64,000 nt of DNA, taken from Blattabacterium cuenoti. Lineage in GTDB: Bacteria > Bacteroidota > Bacteroidia > Flavobacteriales > Blattabacteriaceae. The number at the start of each line of letters is the position of its first letter. Position 1 is the first letter of the stretch. Below the pieces are notes generated by a model, which saw only the letters and a list, made by a program, of their open reading frames with translations, searched no databases and had not been told where the DNA came from. A program made the position numbers and the translations under genes. Shown here piece by piece: positions 36,981 through 48,477 of the stretch. The DNA lies in the NCBI RefSeq assembly GCF_014252355.1, contig NZ_CP059217.1:503421-567420 (forward strand), in the 5' to 3' direction.

Positions 36981-39013
36981 AAATATCATATAATTGGCTA
37001 AAAAAATATATTAATATTGATATAAAGATTAAAAATATATCAGATGTATTAATAAATATGGGATTTTTAGTAAAAAACATCAAAAAAAATCTAATAGATA
37101 TTGAAATTCCCACTAATCGTCCTGATGCCATTAGTTATTATGGTCTAGCCAGAGATTTATATGCTTTTTTTAAATTTAAAAATTATAAAAAAATATCTTT
37201 AAATAACCCAAAAGTATATCAATATAATAATAATGAAAGTTTAAAAAAAAATAATTTTCAAATATCAATTGATCCAACTATTCAATGTATAAGATATTCT
37301 TATCTAATAATTTTTAATACAAAAATAGAGTTATCTCCAATATGGTTACAAAATATATTAAAATCAATTGGAATTAAATCAATTAATAATATTATTGATA
37401 TCACAAATTTTATTATGTATGAATTAGGACAACCTATACAAATTTTAAATATAGATCAAATAAAAGGCAAAAAACTTTTCATTAAATCAACCAACAATCA
37501 AATAATACAAAAGAAAATAGCAATTAATAAAAAATATATAATAATCTCTGATCTAGAGAAACCATTATCAATTATAAATAATCAATCAATAAATGAAACA
37601 ATAAATAAAAATATTTTATTATTATGTATAAATTTTCCACTATATAATATCAAAAAAATAGATTTACATCATTTTATACCAACAACACATGCACAATATT
37701 TCTTAGAAAGAAATACAGATCCTAATAACACATTACTTGCTTTAAGTAGATTTATTTTTTTACTACAAAAAATTAGTAAAAAACACATAAATTTTTCTAA
37801 TATTATTGATAATTATTTAAAACCAATTTATCCTATACAAATCACAATACGTTATAACAAAGTAATAAATGTTATTGGAAAAACAATTTCTAAAAAACTT
37901 ATAAAAAAAATTATTTTATTATTAGTAATAAAAATTGTAGAAGAAAATGAACAATCACTTACAGTACTTATTCCTATTTATAGAATAGATCTTAAAAGAG
38001 AAATAGATTTAATTGAAGAAATTATCCGTATATATGGTATTAATAAAATAACAAAAAAATATAATAAATTTCAAATTTATCAACCTACTTATTATAAAAC
38101 TACAATCATCGAAAATATAAAATATTTAGTGACTAATCAATTAATCAATTATGGATTTCAAGAAGTTATCAATTTACCTATGATAAATGATAAAAATAAA
38201 GAAATTATTGATTTTAATTTTTTTATGAAAATAGAATCTATTCATGTTAAAAATCCTATTAATAAACATTACGATTCTATGCGAACAAATCTCTTTTTTG
38301 GAATGATTAATAATTTTAAATCCAATTTTCATAGTACTGATAATGATATTAAATTTTTTGAATTAGGAAAAATTTTTTATGATAAGAACAATCATTTTTG
38401 CGAAAAAAATTATTTAGGATTAAGTATATTAGAAAGCCAAAATAATAATTATTCTATTGAATATCGATTCTTTTATTTAAAAGGCATTTTAGAAAAAATT
38501 TTTCAAAGACTTGGTATTCATAATTATACTCAAAATATTTCTCATCACCCATTACTATACAATAGCATATTAATGATATATAAAAAAAATAAATTAGCAG
38601 AAATAGGTATATATAAAAATAATATAAAAGGAAGACATGTCGTTTATGCAGAAATAGATTGGGAATATTTTATATCAATTGTAAAAAATAAAACAATAAC
38701 GTTTTATAAACATTCAAAATATCCTCTTTCAAAAAGAGATTTATCCATTTTAGTAGATAAAAAAATATTATTTGAAACAATTTATCAAACATTAAAAAAA
38801 CAACAATATAAACTAAAATTAATCAAAGATATACAAATATTAGATTTATATGAAGGGAAAAATTTACCTATTTCAAAAAAATCTTATCATATAAGATTTT
38901 TATTTAAAAGCGACAAAGAAACATTAACTAATTCAATTATTAATAATGTAATCGATAATATAATAATATTATTAAAAAACAATTTAGGAGCCGATATTAG
39001 AGGAAAAATATAA
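36977..39013 (+). CDS. pheT: Phenylalanyl-tRNA synthetase beta subunit, tRNA-binding domain missing
   Basis: Partner of PheS in charging tRNA-Phe. Start and end are typical (MKISYNWLKKYI; GADIRGKI), as are IEIPTNRPDAISYYGLARDL, SPIWLQNILKSIGIKSINNI, DLIEEIIRIYG and the C-terminal KYPLSKRDLSILVD domain. At 678 residues it is about 120 shorter than relatives. The gap falls after residue 40: the sequence goes from the first helices straight to the EIPTNRPDA segment, skipping the EMAP/OB tRNA-binding domain. The B3/B4 editing part is also worn (the glycine-rich GGxxSGV segment is replaced by IINNQSINE). Confidence 0.93.
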   Translation: MKISYNWLKKYINIDIKIKNISDVLINMGFLVKNIKKNLIDIEIPTNRPDAISYYGLARDLYAFFKFKNYKKISLNNPKVYQYNNNESLKKNNFQISIDPTIQCIRYSYLIIFNTKIELSPIWLQNILKSIGIKSINNIIDITNFIMYELGQPIQILNIDQIKGKKLFIKSTNNQIIQKKIAINKKYIIISDLEKPLSIINNQSINETINKNILLLCINFPLYNIKKIDLHHFIPTTHAQYFLERNTDPNNTLLALSRFIFLLQKISKKHINFSNIIDNYLKPIYPIQITIRYNKVINVIGKTISKKLIKKIILLLVIKIVEENEQSLTVLIPIYRIDLKREIDLIEEIIRIYGINKITKKYNKFQIYQPTYYKTTIIENIKYLVTNQLINYGFQEVINLPMINDKNKEIIDFNFFMKIESIHVKNPINKHYDSMRTNLFFGMINNFKSNFHSTDNDIKFFELGKIFYDKNNHFCEKNYLGLSILESQNNNYSIEYRFFYLKGILEKIFQRLGIHNYTQNISHHPLLYNSILMIYKKNKLAEIGIYKNNIKGRHVVYAEIDWEYFISIVKNKTITFYKHSKYPLSKRDLSILVDKKILFETIYQTLKKQQYKLKLIKDIQILDLYEGKNLPISKKSYHIRFLFKSDKETLTNSIINNVIDNIIILLKNNLGADIRGKI

Positions 39014-40450
39014 TAATTTTTTTAATATTTTTTTCATACTAATTTTTTCTCTTAAAATATGGGAAATTGAAGCTATTGGTATTCTTTTTTGTTGCATAGT
39101 ATCTCTATCTCTCATAGTGACTGTATTATTGTGAATAGTATCATAATCTACAGTAAAACAAATAGGGGTTCCTATAGCATCCTGTCTTCTATATAATTTT
39201 CCAATTGAACTTTTTGCGTCATAAATTAATTTATAATCTATTTTGATATCATTAAATATTTTTTTTGCAATTTCTGGAAGACCTTGTTTTGAAACTAATG
39301 GAAATATTGCTGCTTTTATAGGAGACAAATAATAAGGAATTTTTAATACAATCCTGTTATTACTACTCCCACCATTTGGTGGTTGTATTTTTTCTAATTT
39401 TAAAGAAGAAGAATATATAGCTAATAAAATTCTATCTAACCCAAGTGAAGTTTCAATGACATAAGGAATATAATTATAATCTTGTTTTGATTCTTTAAAA
39501 ACTCTAAATTTTTTTTTTGAAAAAAATTCATGTTTTTTTAAATCAAAATCTCTACGACAATGTATCCCTTCTATTTCTTTTAATCCAAAAGGAAAATTAA
39601 ATTTTATATCTGTTCCATAACTTGCATAATGAGCTAATTTATTTTGTTCTATCATTTTATATTTATTATTTCCCAAATTAAGTTCTAAATGCCATTGTAA
39701 ACGCAATTTTTTCCAATAATTATACCATTTTTTTTCTTCTTTAGGAGAAATAAAAAATTGTAGTTCCATTTGTTCAAACTCACGCATACGAAAAATAAAT
39801 TGTCTAGCTATGATTTCATTTCTAAATGATTTTCCAACTTGTGCAATACCAAAAGGTATTTTCATTCTCATTGATTTTTTTACATTATTAAAATTAGTAA
39901 AAATTCCTTGAGCCGTTTCTGGACGTAAAAAAAATCCTCCTTGTCTTTCATTCATTTTAAACATCATATTAAATAAATGAATATTCGTCCAATTTTTGGA
40001 TCCAGAAATTGGATCAAAAATATTTAATTCTTTTATTAAAGATTCAATATCAGATAAATTATTATTTAATAAATATTTATTCAATCTTTCTAAAAATTTT
40101 TTTCTATTTTTTTGATCTGTTTTTAATAAAAATTCTTTTATTAAAATTTCTGGACTATATCTCTTCTTAGAATCTTTATTATCAATTGATAAATCATTAA
40201 ATTTTTCTATATGTCCAGATGCTTTCCATACAGCATTATGCATTAAAATAGATGAATCTAATCCAACTATATTATCATGCAGTTGAATCATAGATTTCCA
40301 CCAATATTTTTGTATATTTTTTTTTAATTCTAGTCCATATGGACCATAATCATAAATAGAACTTATTCCTCCATAAATTTCACTAGAAGGGTAAATAAAT
40401 CCATAATGTTTAGCATGAGTTACTAAAAAATGCAAATTTATTTGATTCAT
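38984..40450 (-). CDS. glyS: Glycyl-tRNA synthetase (single-chain type)
   Basis: Class II synthetase for glycine, of the alpha2 (eukaryote-like) type used in Bacteroidota. Visible are motif 2 (SFRNEIIARQFIFRMREFEQME), the GIHCRRDFDL stretch and motif 3 (ETSLGLDRILLA). Length 488 fits. Its 3' end overlaps the convergent pheT end by 30 bases, and the start overlaps the trxB stop by four bases. Confidence 0.95.
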   Translation of the reverse strand: MNQINLHFLVTHAKHYGFIYPSSEIYGGISSIYDYGPYGLELKKNIQKYWWKSMIQLHDNIVGLDSSILMHNAVWKASGHIEKFNDLSIDNKDSKKRYSPEILIKEFLLKTDQKNRKKFLERLNKYLLNNNLSDIESLIKELNIFDPISGSKNWTNIHLFNMMFKMNERQGGFFLRPETAQGIFTNFNNVKKSMRMKIPFGIAQVGKSFRNEIIARQFIFRMREFEQMELQFFISPKEEKKWYNYWKKLRLQWHLELNLGNNKYKMIEQNKLAHYASYGTDIKFNFPFGLKEIEGIHCRRDFDLKKHEFFSKKKFRVFKESKQDYNYIPYVIETSLGLDRILLAIYSSSLKLEKIQPPNGGSSNNRIVLKIPYYLSPIKAAIFPLVSKQGLPEIAKKIFNDIKIDYKLIYDAKSSIGKLYRRQDAIGTPICFTVDYDTIHNNTVTMRDRDTMQQKRIPIASISHILREKISMKKILKKLLYFSSNIGS

Positions 40451-41415
40451 TTTTCATAAAATGATATATTATTATTCAAATATTTTTCTAAATCTAATGC
40501 AGCCATACATCCAGTACCAGCTGAAATAATAGCTTGACGATATATAGGATCCTGTACATCTCCCGCTGCAAATACTCCTGGTTTATTAGTATATGTATTA
40601 CCATCTTGAACTGAAATATATCCTAAATTATCCATTATAATTTGATTTTTAAATAATTGTGTATTTGGAACATGTCCAATAGCAATAAATAATCCACTAA
40701 TTAAAATAGTATAAATTTTATCAGCTTTTGAATCTAATACTTTAATTCCTTCTAAAAAATTTTTACCTAGAAACTTTACAATCTTAGAACAAAATAAAAT
40801 TTTTATATTATTTTTTTGATAAATGATTTGTTGCAATATTTTAGATGCTTTAAAATAATTTTTTCTTACTAAGATATAAACATGATTACAAATTTTAGAT
40901 AAAAAAATAGCTTCTTCTAAAGCAGTATCCCCACCACCTACAATAGCAACATCTTTTCCTTTATGAAAAAATCCATCACATGTAGCACAAAAAGAAATTC
41001 CTAATCCTAATAATTTTTTTTCTTTATTTATATCTATATCCAAAAATTTAGGACTAGAACCAGTTGCAATAATTAACCCTCTACTTTGGATATATTTTTT
41101 ATTTTCATAATAAATGTAATGTATTCCTCCTTTTTGATCAGATAATTCTACTTTTAGAACATTTTTATAAATTAAAATAACATTAAATTTTTTTGCTTGT
41201 TCTTTGCAACATTCCATAAATTTAGATCCATTAATACCTTTAGGATATCCTAAATAATTATCAATATAATGTGTATTAATTAATTGGCCGCCTGGCATTG
41301 ATCCCATAAACATAATTGGATTAAGATCAGCACGTGCTGCATATATAGATGCAGAATATCCAGCAGGCCCAGATCCAATAATTACGCAATTGTGGATTTT
41401 ATTATTATTAAACAT
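40447..41415 (-). CDS. trxB: Thioredoxin reductase
   Basis: NADPH-dependent flavoenzyme that reduces thioredoxin. FAD-binding GSGPAGYSASIYAARA lies at the start. The redox-active CATCDG is at residues 143-148, followed by the NADPH-binding VGGGDTALEEA. A C-terminal FAD segment reads GVFAAGDVQDP. Length 322 is standard and all key residues are in place. It is upstream of glyS with a four-base overlap. Confidence 0.96.
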   Translation of the reverse strand: MFNNNKIHNCVIIGSGPAGYSASIYAARADLNPIMFMGSMPGGQLINTHYIDNYLGYPKGINGSKFMECCKEQAKKFNVILIYKNVLKVELSDQKGGIHYIYYENKKYIQSRGLIIATGSSPKFLDIDINKEKKLLGLGISFCATCDGFFHKGKDVAIVGGGDTALEEAIFLSKICNHVYILVRKNYFKASKILQQIIYQKNNIKILFCSKIVKFLGKNFLEGIKVLDSKADKIYTILISGLFIAIGHVPNTQLFKNQIIMDNLGYISVQDGNTYTNKPGVFAAGDVQDPIYRQAIISAGTGCMAALDLEKYLNNNISFYEK

Positions 41416-41444
41416 AAAAACTATATTTTTGTTTTTTTAATGTT

Positions 41445-41873
41445 ATGTCAGATTTTAATCTTTTTATTACAAATTATTTATATTTGACTTGTGTCAATAA
41501 AAAAAATTATATATTCTGCAATATTAGAAAAAAATTTTATGTTTTTTCTGGAGAAGAATTAGTTAGACAATATATATTATTTTTATTACAACAGAAACAT
41601 TACAAAACATCTGATATATGTATAGAATATCCTTTTAAAATTAATAATTCAAACAATAGATTGGATCTTTTAGTTTATAAAAAACAAAAACCACATTTAT
41701 TGATTGAATGTAAATCTCCCAATATTTCAATTACACAAAAAACATTCGATCAAATTTCTAAATATAATATAAAAATTAAAGCACCATATTTAATGATTAG
41801 TAATGGAATAAAACACTTAATTTGTAAAATAAATAATCATAAATATTTATTTATGGATGATATTCCATTATAA
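41445..41873 (+). CDS. HsdR_N-like stand-alone nuclease-fold protein
   Basis: A 142-residue protein matching the type I restriction enzyme R N-terminal domain (HSDR_N-like) that occurs by itself in many Bacteroidota. It has the start SGEELVRQYILFLL and the PD-(D/E)XK core: RLDLLVYK supplies the Asp and LIECKSP the Glu-x-Lys. No helicase, methylase or specificity gene is nearby, so it is not part of a restriction system here. Function is unknown; a role in DNA handling is inferred only from the fold. It is divergent from trxB and ends 8 bases from gapA. Confidence 0.82.
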   Translation: MSDFNLFITNYLYLTCVNKKNYIFCNIRKKFYVFSGEELVRQYILFLLQQKHYKTSDICIEYPFKINNSNNRLDLLVYKKQKPHLLIECKSPNISITQKTFDQISKYNIKIKAPYLMISNGIKHLICKINNHKYLFMDDIPL

Positions 41874-41881
41874 TATAAATA

Positions 41882-44747
<2,866 letters not shown>

Positions 44748-44766
44748 ACAAAAATAAATTTTTAAA

Positions 44767-44841
44767 AGACCTTGAAGGGATTCGAACCCATTCCATAGGA
44801 TCCGGAATCCTATATTCTATCCTAAATTAAACTACAAGGTC
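44767..44841 (-). tRNA. tRNA-Arg (CCG anticodon)
   Basis: The cloverleaf has a perfect 7-pair acceptor GACCTTG/CAAGGTC, a D-stem GTTT/GAAT with wobble pairs, anticodon stem TAGGA/TCCTA, loop TTCCGGA with anticodon CCG at 44805-44803, and a T-arm with loop TTCGAAT. The discriminator base is U, unusual for arginine tRNA, and CCA is not encoded. It reads CGG codons, which are in use here (for example 23495, 27215, 28389). Confidence 0.93.
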
Positions 44842-44845
44842 TTAT

Positions 44846-45454
44846 TTAATTTTTTAATTTACATTTATGATTAAAAATATTCATAGTATATATTAATCCA
44901 TTAACTACAAATGAAAAAATTATATCCATACTAATATCTATTTTTTTTAATATATATTTTAATTCATGTTGGTACCAATTACCTAATACATAATCTATTT
45001 TATTTGTTATGAACAAATCATTCTTAATTCCAAATCTAAGACGTGCATAATGATCAGTTTTTAATTCTTTTTCAATACTCTTCAAGCCATTATGTCCACC
45101 ATTCCCACCTTTTCCTTTTAAACGAAAAGTTCCAAAATCAAGATAAATATCATCTAATATTATAAGTATGTTATTTAAAGACACTTTTTCTTTTTTCATC
45201 CAATATTTTACTGCAAGTCCACTTTCATTAATATATGTATAAGGTTTTAAAAAAAATATTTTTTTATTTTTATATGATAAAATTGAAGAAACAAATCCTA
45301 ACTTTTTTTTTATAAAAGTAAATGAATATTTTTCAGATATTTTATCTAAAATAAAAAATCCAATATTATGTCTAGTATAATTATATATTATTCCAGGATT
45401 ACCTAATCCTATTATTAAATATTTTATATCATTTTTATGAATACATAAAGCCAT
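44846..45454 (-). CDS. pth: Peptidyl-tRNA hydrolase
   Basis: Releases peptides from prematurely dropped peptidyl-tRNA. Characteristic are IGLGNPG, NYTRHNIGF with the catalytic histidine at about 29, FLKPYTYINESG and GGNGGHNGLKSI. At 202 residues it is complete. The start lies 31 bases inside the end of sucD; it adds about 8 residues compared with typical Pth, and no later ATG exists before the conserved core. It lies 4 bases upstream of the tRNA-Arg gene. Confidence 0.95.
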   Translation of the reverse strand: MALCIHKNDIKYLIIGLGNPGIIYNYTRHNIGFFILDKISEKYSFTFIKKKLGFVSSILSYKNKKIFFLKPYTYINESGLAVKYWMKKEKVSLNNILIILDDIYLDFGTFRLKGKGGNGGHNGLKSIEKELKTDHYARLRFGIKNDLFITNKIDYVLGNWYQHELKYILKKIDISMDIIFSFVVNGLIYTMNIFNHKCKLKN

Positions 45455-46356
45455 AATATATTTATTTCTTTCTTACAAAGAATTTCATGTACTTTCATAC
45501 CAATTTCATAAAGTGATTTTACCATATGAATACCACATGTTTCTAATATTTCAATTTTTGATTGTGCAGTTTCAATGTCTTTTCCTATAATAGCGCCAGC
45601 ATGACCCATAGTTATTCCTTTAGGCGCAGTTTGACCAGCTATAAAACCAATTATAGGTTTTTTATTTATTTTTTGTAAATTTTTAAACCATGTTGCTGCA
45701 TATATCTCTAATTTACCTCCAATTTCTCCAATTAAAACAATACATTCAGTTTCTATATCATCCAAAAATAAATTAATTACATCCTTAATATTTATTCCTA
45801 TAATAGAATCACCTCCTATTCCAACTGCTGTGGAAATGCCATACCCCATTTTTAATATTTGATCTGCTGCTTCATAAGTTAATGTTCCTGATCTAGATAC
45901 AATTCCTATATTCCCTTTTTTTCTAAAAATCAAATTTGGCATAATTCCAATTTTTGATTTTTCTGAAGAAACTATTCCAGGACAATTGGGTCCAATTAAA
46001 TAGCTTGTTTTACCTTTTAAAAAATATTTTACTCTAATCATATCAGATATTGGAATTCCTTCTGTAATACAAACAATAATGTTCATTTTTACACTAATAG
46101 CTTCCATAATAGCATCTGAAGCAACTGCGGATGGAACAAAAATAATACTGACATTACCATTGGTATGCTTTACAGCATCTTCCATAGTATTAAAAATCGG
46201 TATTCCTAAACATATTTTTCCTCCCTTACCTGGAGTAACTCCACCTACTATTAATGTTCCATAATCCAACATTTTTTGAGTATGAAATAAACCTTCTTTT
46301 CCGGTTAATCCCTGAACAATTACACGAGAATTTTCATTAACTAAAATACTCATCAC
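45424..46356 (-). CDS. sucD: Succinyl-CoA synthetase alpha subunit with extended tail
   Basis: TCA-cycle enzyme that makes ATP or GTP from succinyl-CoA; needs SucC, which is not in the window. The CoA-binding GLTGKEGLFH is at the start. The phosphohistidine is near residue 252 in GHAGAIIG. The two ANP-grasp contact regions (GIVSRSGTLTYEA, GIGGDSIIG) are intact. At 310 residues it is about 20 longer than usual. The extra tail (KKEINILWLYVFIKMI) is encoded by sequence overlapping the pth start, as if the original stop was lost. It follows efp at an 11-base gap. Confidence 0.95.
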   Translation of the reverse strand: MMSILVNENSRVIVQGLTGKEGLFHTQKMLDYGTLIVGGVTPGKGGKICLGIPIFNTMEDAVKHTNGNVSIIFVPSAVASDAIMEAISVKMNIIVCITEGIPISDMIRVKYFLKGKTSYLIGPNCPGIVSSEKSKIGIMPNLIFRKKGNIGIVSRSGTLTYEAADQILKMGYGISTAVGIGGDSIIGINIKDVINLFLDDIETECIVLIGEIGGKLEIYAATWFKNLQKINKKPIIGFIAGQTAPKGITMGHAGAIIGKDIETAQSKIEILETCGIHMVKSLYEIGMKVHEILCKKEINILWLYVFIKMI

Positions 46357-46366
46357 AAATAATAAA

Positions 46367-46969
46367 TTATTTTATTTTTTTTGTTATTATTCTTTCTATA
46401 TAAGACTTTTTATATGTATTAATTTTAATAAATTCTCCAGTATTTATAAATACAGGTACTAATAATTTATTTTTAGTTTCTAAAATAGCTATTTTACTAG
46501 ATTTTTGAATAACATCTCCTTTTTTTACAGGCATGGTCTCTTGAACTTGTAAAATCACAGTAGATGGCATTTTAATACATAAAATTGTTTTTATATTATT
46601 TTCAATTTTAAAATAAATATAAAAATTCATTCCTTCTTTTAGAAATTCAATATTTTTCATTAAAATATTATCGATTGTAATTGTTTGATAATTTTCAATA
46701 TTCATGAAATAAAATAAATTTTTTGTCTTATATAAAAATCTATAAATTTTTGATTTAACTTCAACTTCTCTTATTCTATGTTTAGAAGGAAAATTATTTT
46801 CTAATATATTATTATTAATAACATGTCTTAATTTAGTCCTAATAAATGCATCTCCCTTCCCAGGTTTTACATGCATATAATCAATTACTTTATAAATTTC
46901 ATTATTATATTTTAAATACAATCCTTTTTGAATATGTACATAAAGTTTTGTTCGTTTATTTTTTAACAT
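46367..46969 (-). CDS. efp: Elongation factor P
   Basis: Helps the ribosome through proline runs. The KOW-like domain carries KPGKGDAF with the tip lysine at about residue 38, where post-translational modification occurs in other bacteria; no modifying enzyme is seen here. The OB domains follow with TVILQVQETMP and an altered ending. Length 200 is slightly over the usual 188. In free-living Flavobacteria lpxA usually stands between the lpxC/fabZ gene and efp; here efp follows after only 4 bases. Confidence 0.92.
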   Translation of the reverse strand: MLKNKRTKLYVHIQKGLYLKYNNEIYKVIDYMHVKPGKGDAFIRTKLRHVINNNILENNFPSKHRIREVEVKSKIYRFLYKTKNLFYFMNIENYQTITIDNILMKNIEFLKEGMNFYIYFKIENNIKTILCIKMPSTVILQVQETMPVKKGDVIQKSSKIAILETKNKLLVPVFINTGEFIKINTYKKSYIERIITKKIK

Positions 46970-46973
46970 TTTG

Positions 46974-48269
46974 TTATACTATTTGTTTTACTAATTTTGC
47001 GATTACTATTGCTTCCACAACTAATTGACTGTTAACATATCCTTTTCCTTCCATATGTACAATTCCCATTTTTATAGGATTTTTTAAAATTACTTTAAAA
47101 ACTAATAAATCTCCAGGTACTACTTTTTTTTTAAATTTTACCTTTTCTATTTGTAAAAAATATGTAGAATATATTTCTGGATTTTTTAATTTACTTAAAA
47201 CTAAAACTCCTCCAACTTGTGCTATTGCTTCTACTTGCAAAACCCCAGGCATTATAGGTTCATTAGGAAAATGTCCAATAAAAAATGGTTCATTTATTGT
47301 AACATTTTTAATACCAACTACATAATTTTCTTTTAATTCTAAAATTTTATCAACCAATAAAAATGGAGGTTTATGGGGTAATATTTTCATGATTTTTTTA
47401 ATATCAAAAATTGGTTGTTGTGTTAAATTAAATTTAATATTATTTTCTTCTTTATTAATTTCACTAATCATTTTTTTAGCAAATTTTACATTAATTGAAT
47501 TATATGGTTTATATGCTATTATTTTTCCTATTAATTTTTTTCCAATCAAAGTTAAACATCCAATAATATCTAAAAGAAAATGATTAGCAATTTCTTGATT
47601 ATAATTCCTACTACAATAATATGAAAAAATTTGTTTTTTATTATCTGTTTCTGAACAACAACATCTTCTTTGTTGTCTATCATCATATAATAGACAAAAA
47701 GTTTTGGAACTTGCTATATGATTTTTAAATTGATTTATATGTTGAAAAATAGAATTTTGAACACTTAACCAACTTAAATCAAAATCTACTATAGTTAGTA
47801 TCTCAAACTTGTTAGATGGAAATGCAAAAATTACGCTACCTGTTTTCTTATCTTCATAAGAAACTATATTTTGTATAGAATAATATTCTCTATCAGCATT
47901 TTGTTCTACAATTCCAACTTTTTCAATAGCTTCTACAAAATATTTAGAAGATCCATCCATAATAGGAATTTCTACATTATCTAATTCCACTATAATATTA
48001 TCTAAATCCATCCCTGTTAAAGCGGCAAGCACATGTTCACTCGTACGAACTAAATATCCATTTTTATTTAAAATAATTCCTTTATCTGTTTCATTAATTA
48101 CACATGATAAATTTGCTTGAATACAAGGATGATTCGTTATATCTTTTCTTATAAAAATAAAACCAGTATGTTCCGGGGCAGGTTTAAACGTCATTGTAAC
48201 ATATTTGTCTGTATACAATCCTACTCCTTTAAAAGAAATTTTTTTTGAAATAGTTTTTTGCTTTTTCAA
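46974..48269 (-). CDS. lpxC/fabZ: LpxC-FabZ fusion: degenerate LpxC domain, intact FabZ domain
   Basis: In Bacteroidota this fused protein deacetylates UDP-acyl-GlcNAc for lipid A (LpxC) and dehydrates 3-hydroxyacyl-ACP (FabZ). The FabZ half (about residues 290-431) is well preserved, with LPHKPPFLLVD and the catalytic His 333 and Glu 347 in IGHFPNEPIMPGVLQVEA. The LpxC half keeps SEH (78-79), His 230 and Asp 234. It has lost the histidine of GVGLHTG (now GVGLYTD), the lysine after the metal-site His (HFLLD for HKxLD) and the general-acid histidine (AYKPYNSIN where E. coli has AYKSGHALN). A loop is shortened and replaced by RQQRRCCCSE. Lipid A activity is doubtful; fatty acid activity is expected. 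Confidence 0.93.
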   Translation of the reverse strand: MKKQKTISKKISFKGVGLYTDKYVTMTFKPAPEHTGFIFIRKDITNHPCIQANLSCVINETDKGIILNKNGYLVRTSEHVLAALTGMDLDNIIVELDNVEIPIMDGSSKYFVEAIEKVGIVEQNADREYYSIQNIVSYEDKKTGSVIFAFPSNKFEILTIVDFDLSWLSVQNSIFQHINQFKNHIASSKTFCLLYDDRQQRRCCCSETDNKKQIFSYYCSRNYNQEIANHFLLDIIGCLTLIGKKLIGKIIAYKPYNSINVKFAKKMISEINKEENNIKFNLTQQPIFDIKKIMKILPHKPPFLLVDKILELKENYVVGIKNVTINEPFFIGHFPNEPIMPGVLQVEAIAQVGGVLVLSKLKNPEIYSTYFLQIEKVKFKKKVVPGDLLVFKVILKNPIKMGIVHMEGKGYVNSQLVVEAIVIAKLVKQIV

Positions 48270-48477
48270 AATATGTTTTTATTTAAAATTATCAAATTCA
48301 AATTATTTTATAACATAAAAAAAATTACTAAATTTAAATACTAAAATTAAACAATTAAACTCTGTTATTATATGTTAAGACGTTTTATATTTTTTTTTAA
48401 TAGGATTTATTCTTGGATGTATAATTCTTTATTTCAAAATAAAAATTTAATCACAAAACTATTTTAGTTCAATTTTT
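48270..48477. other. 208-base divergent spacer with possible broken small membrane ORF
   Basis: Lies between the lpxC/fabZ start and rpmH. It is mostly AT-rich sequence without structured RNA. The one notable element is the broken frame at 48372-48450, described separately. The promoters of both divergent genes must lie here; I could not place them with confidence. Confidence 0.5.
48372..48450 (+). pseudogene. Possible remnant or slippage-read small membrane peptide
   Basis: An ATG at 48372 begins a frame Met-Leu-Arg-Arg-Phe-Ile-Phe-Phe, then a run of nine T. Past the run, the frame one base over reads LIGFILGCIILYFKIKI and a stop at 48450. If one T were removed, the two parts would form a 25-residue peptide with a basic start and one membrane span. 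As written, the ATG frame goes on to a 32-codon ORF with no such character. This may be a decayed gene, a slippage-read gene or chance. Confidence 0.25.

Noticed and set aside
41445..41873. Type I restriction system
   Set aside because: Only the HsdR N-terminal-like domain is present, without helicase, methylase or specificity genes, so no defence function is claimed.
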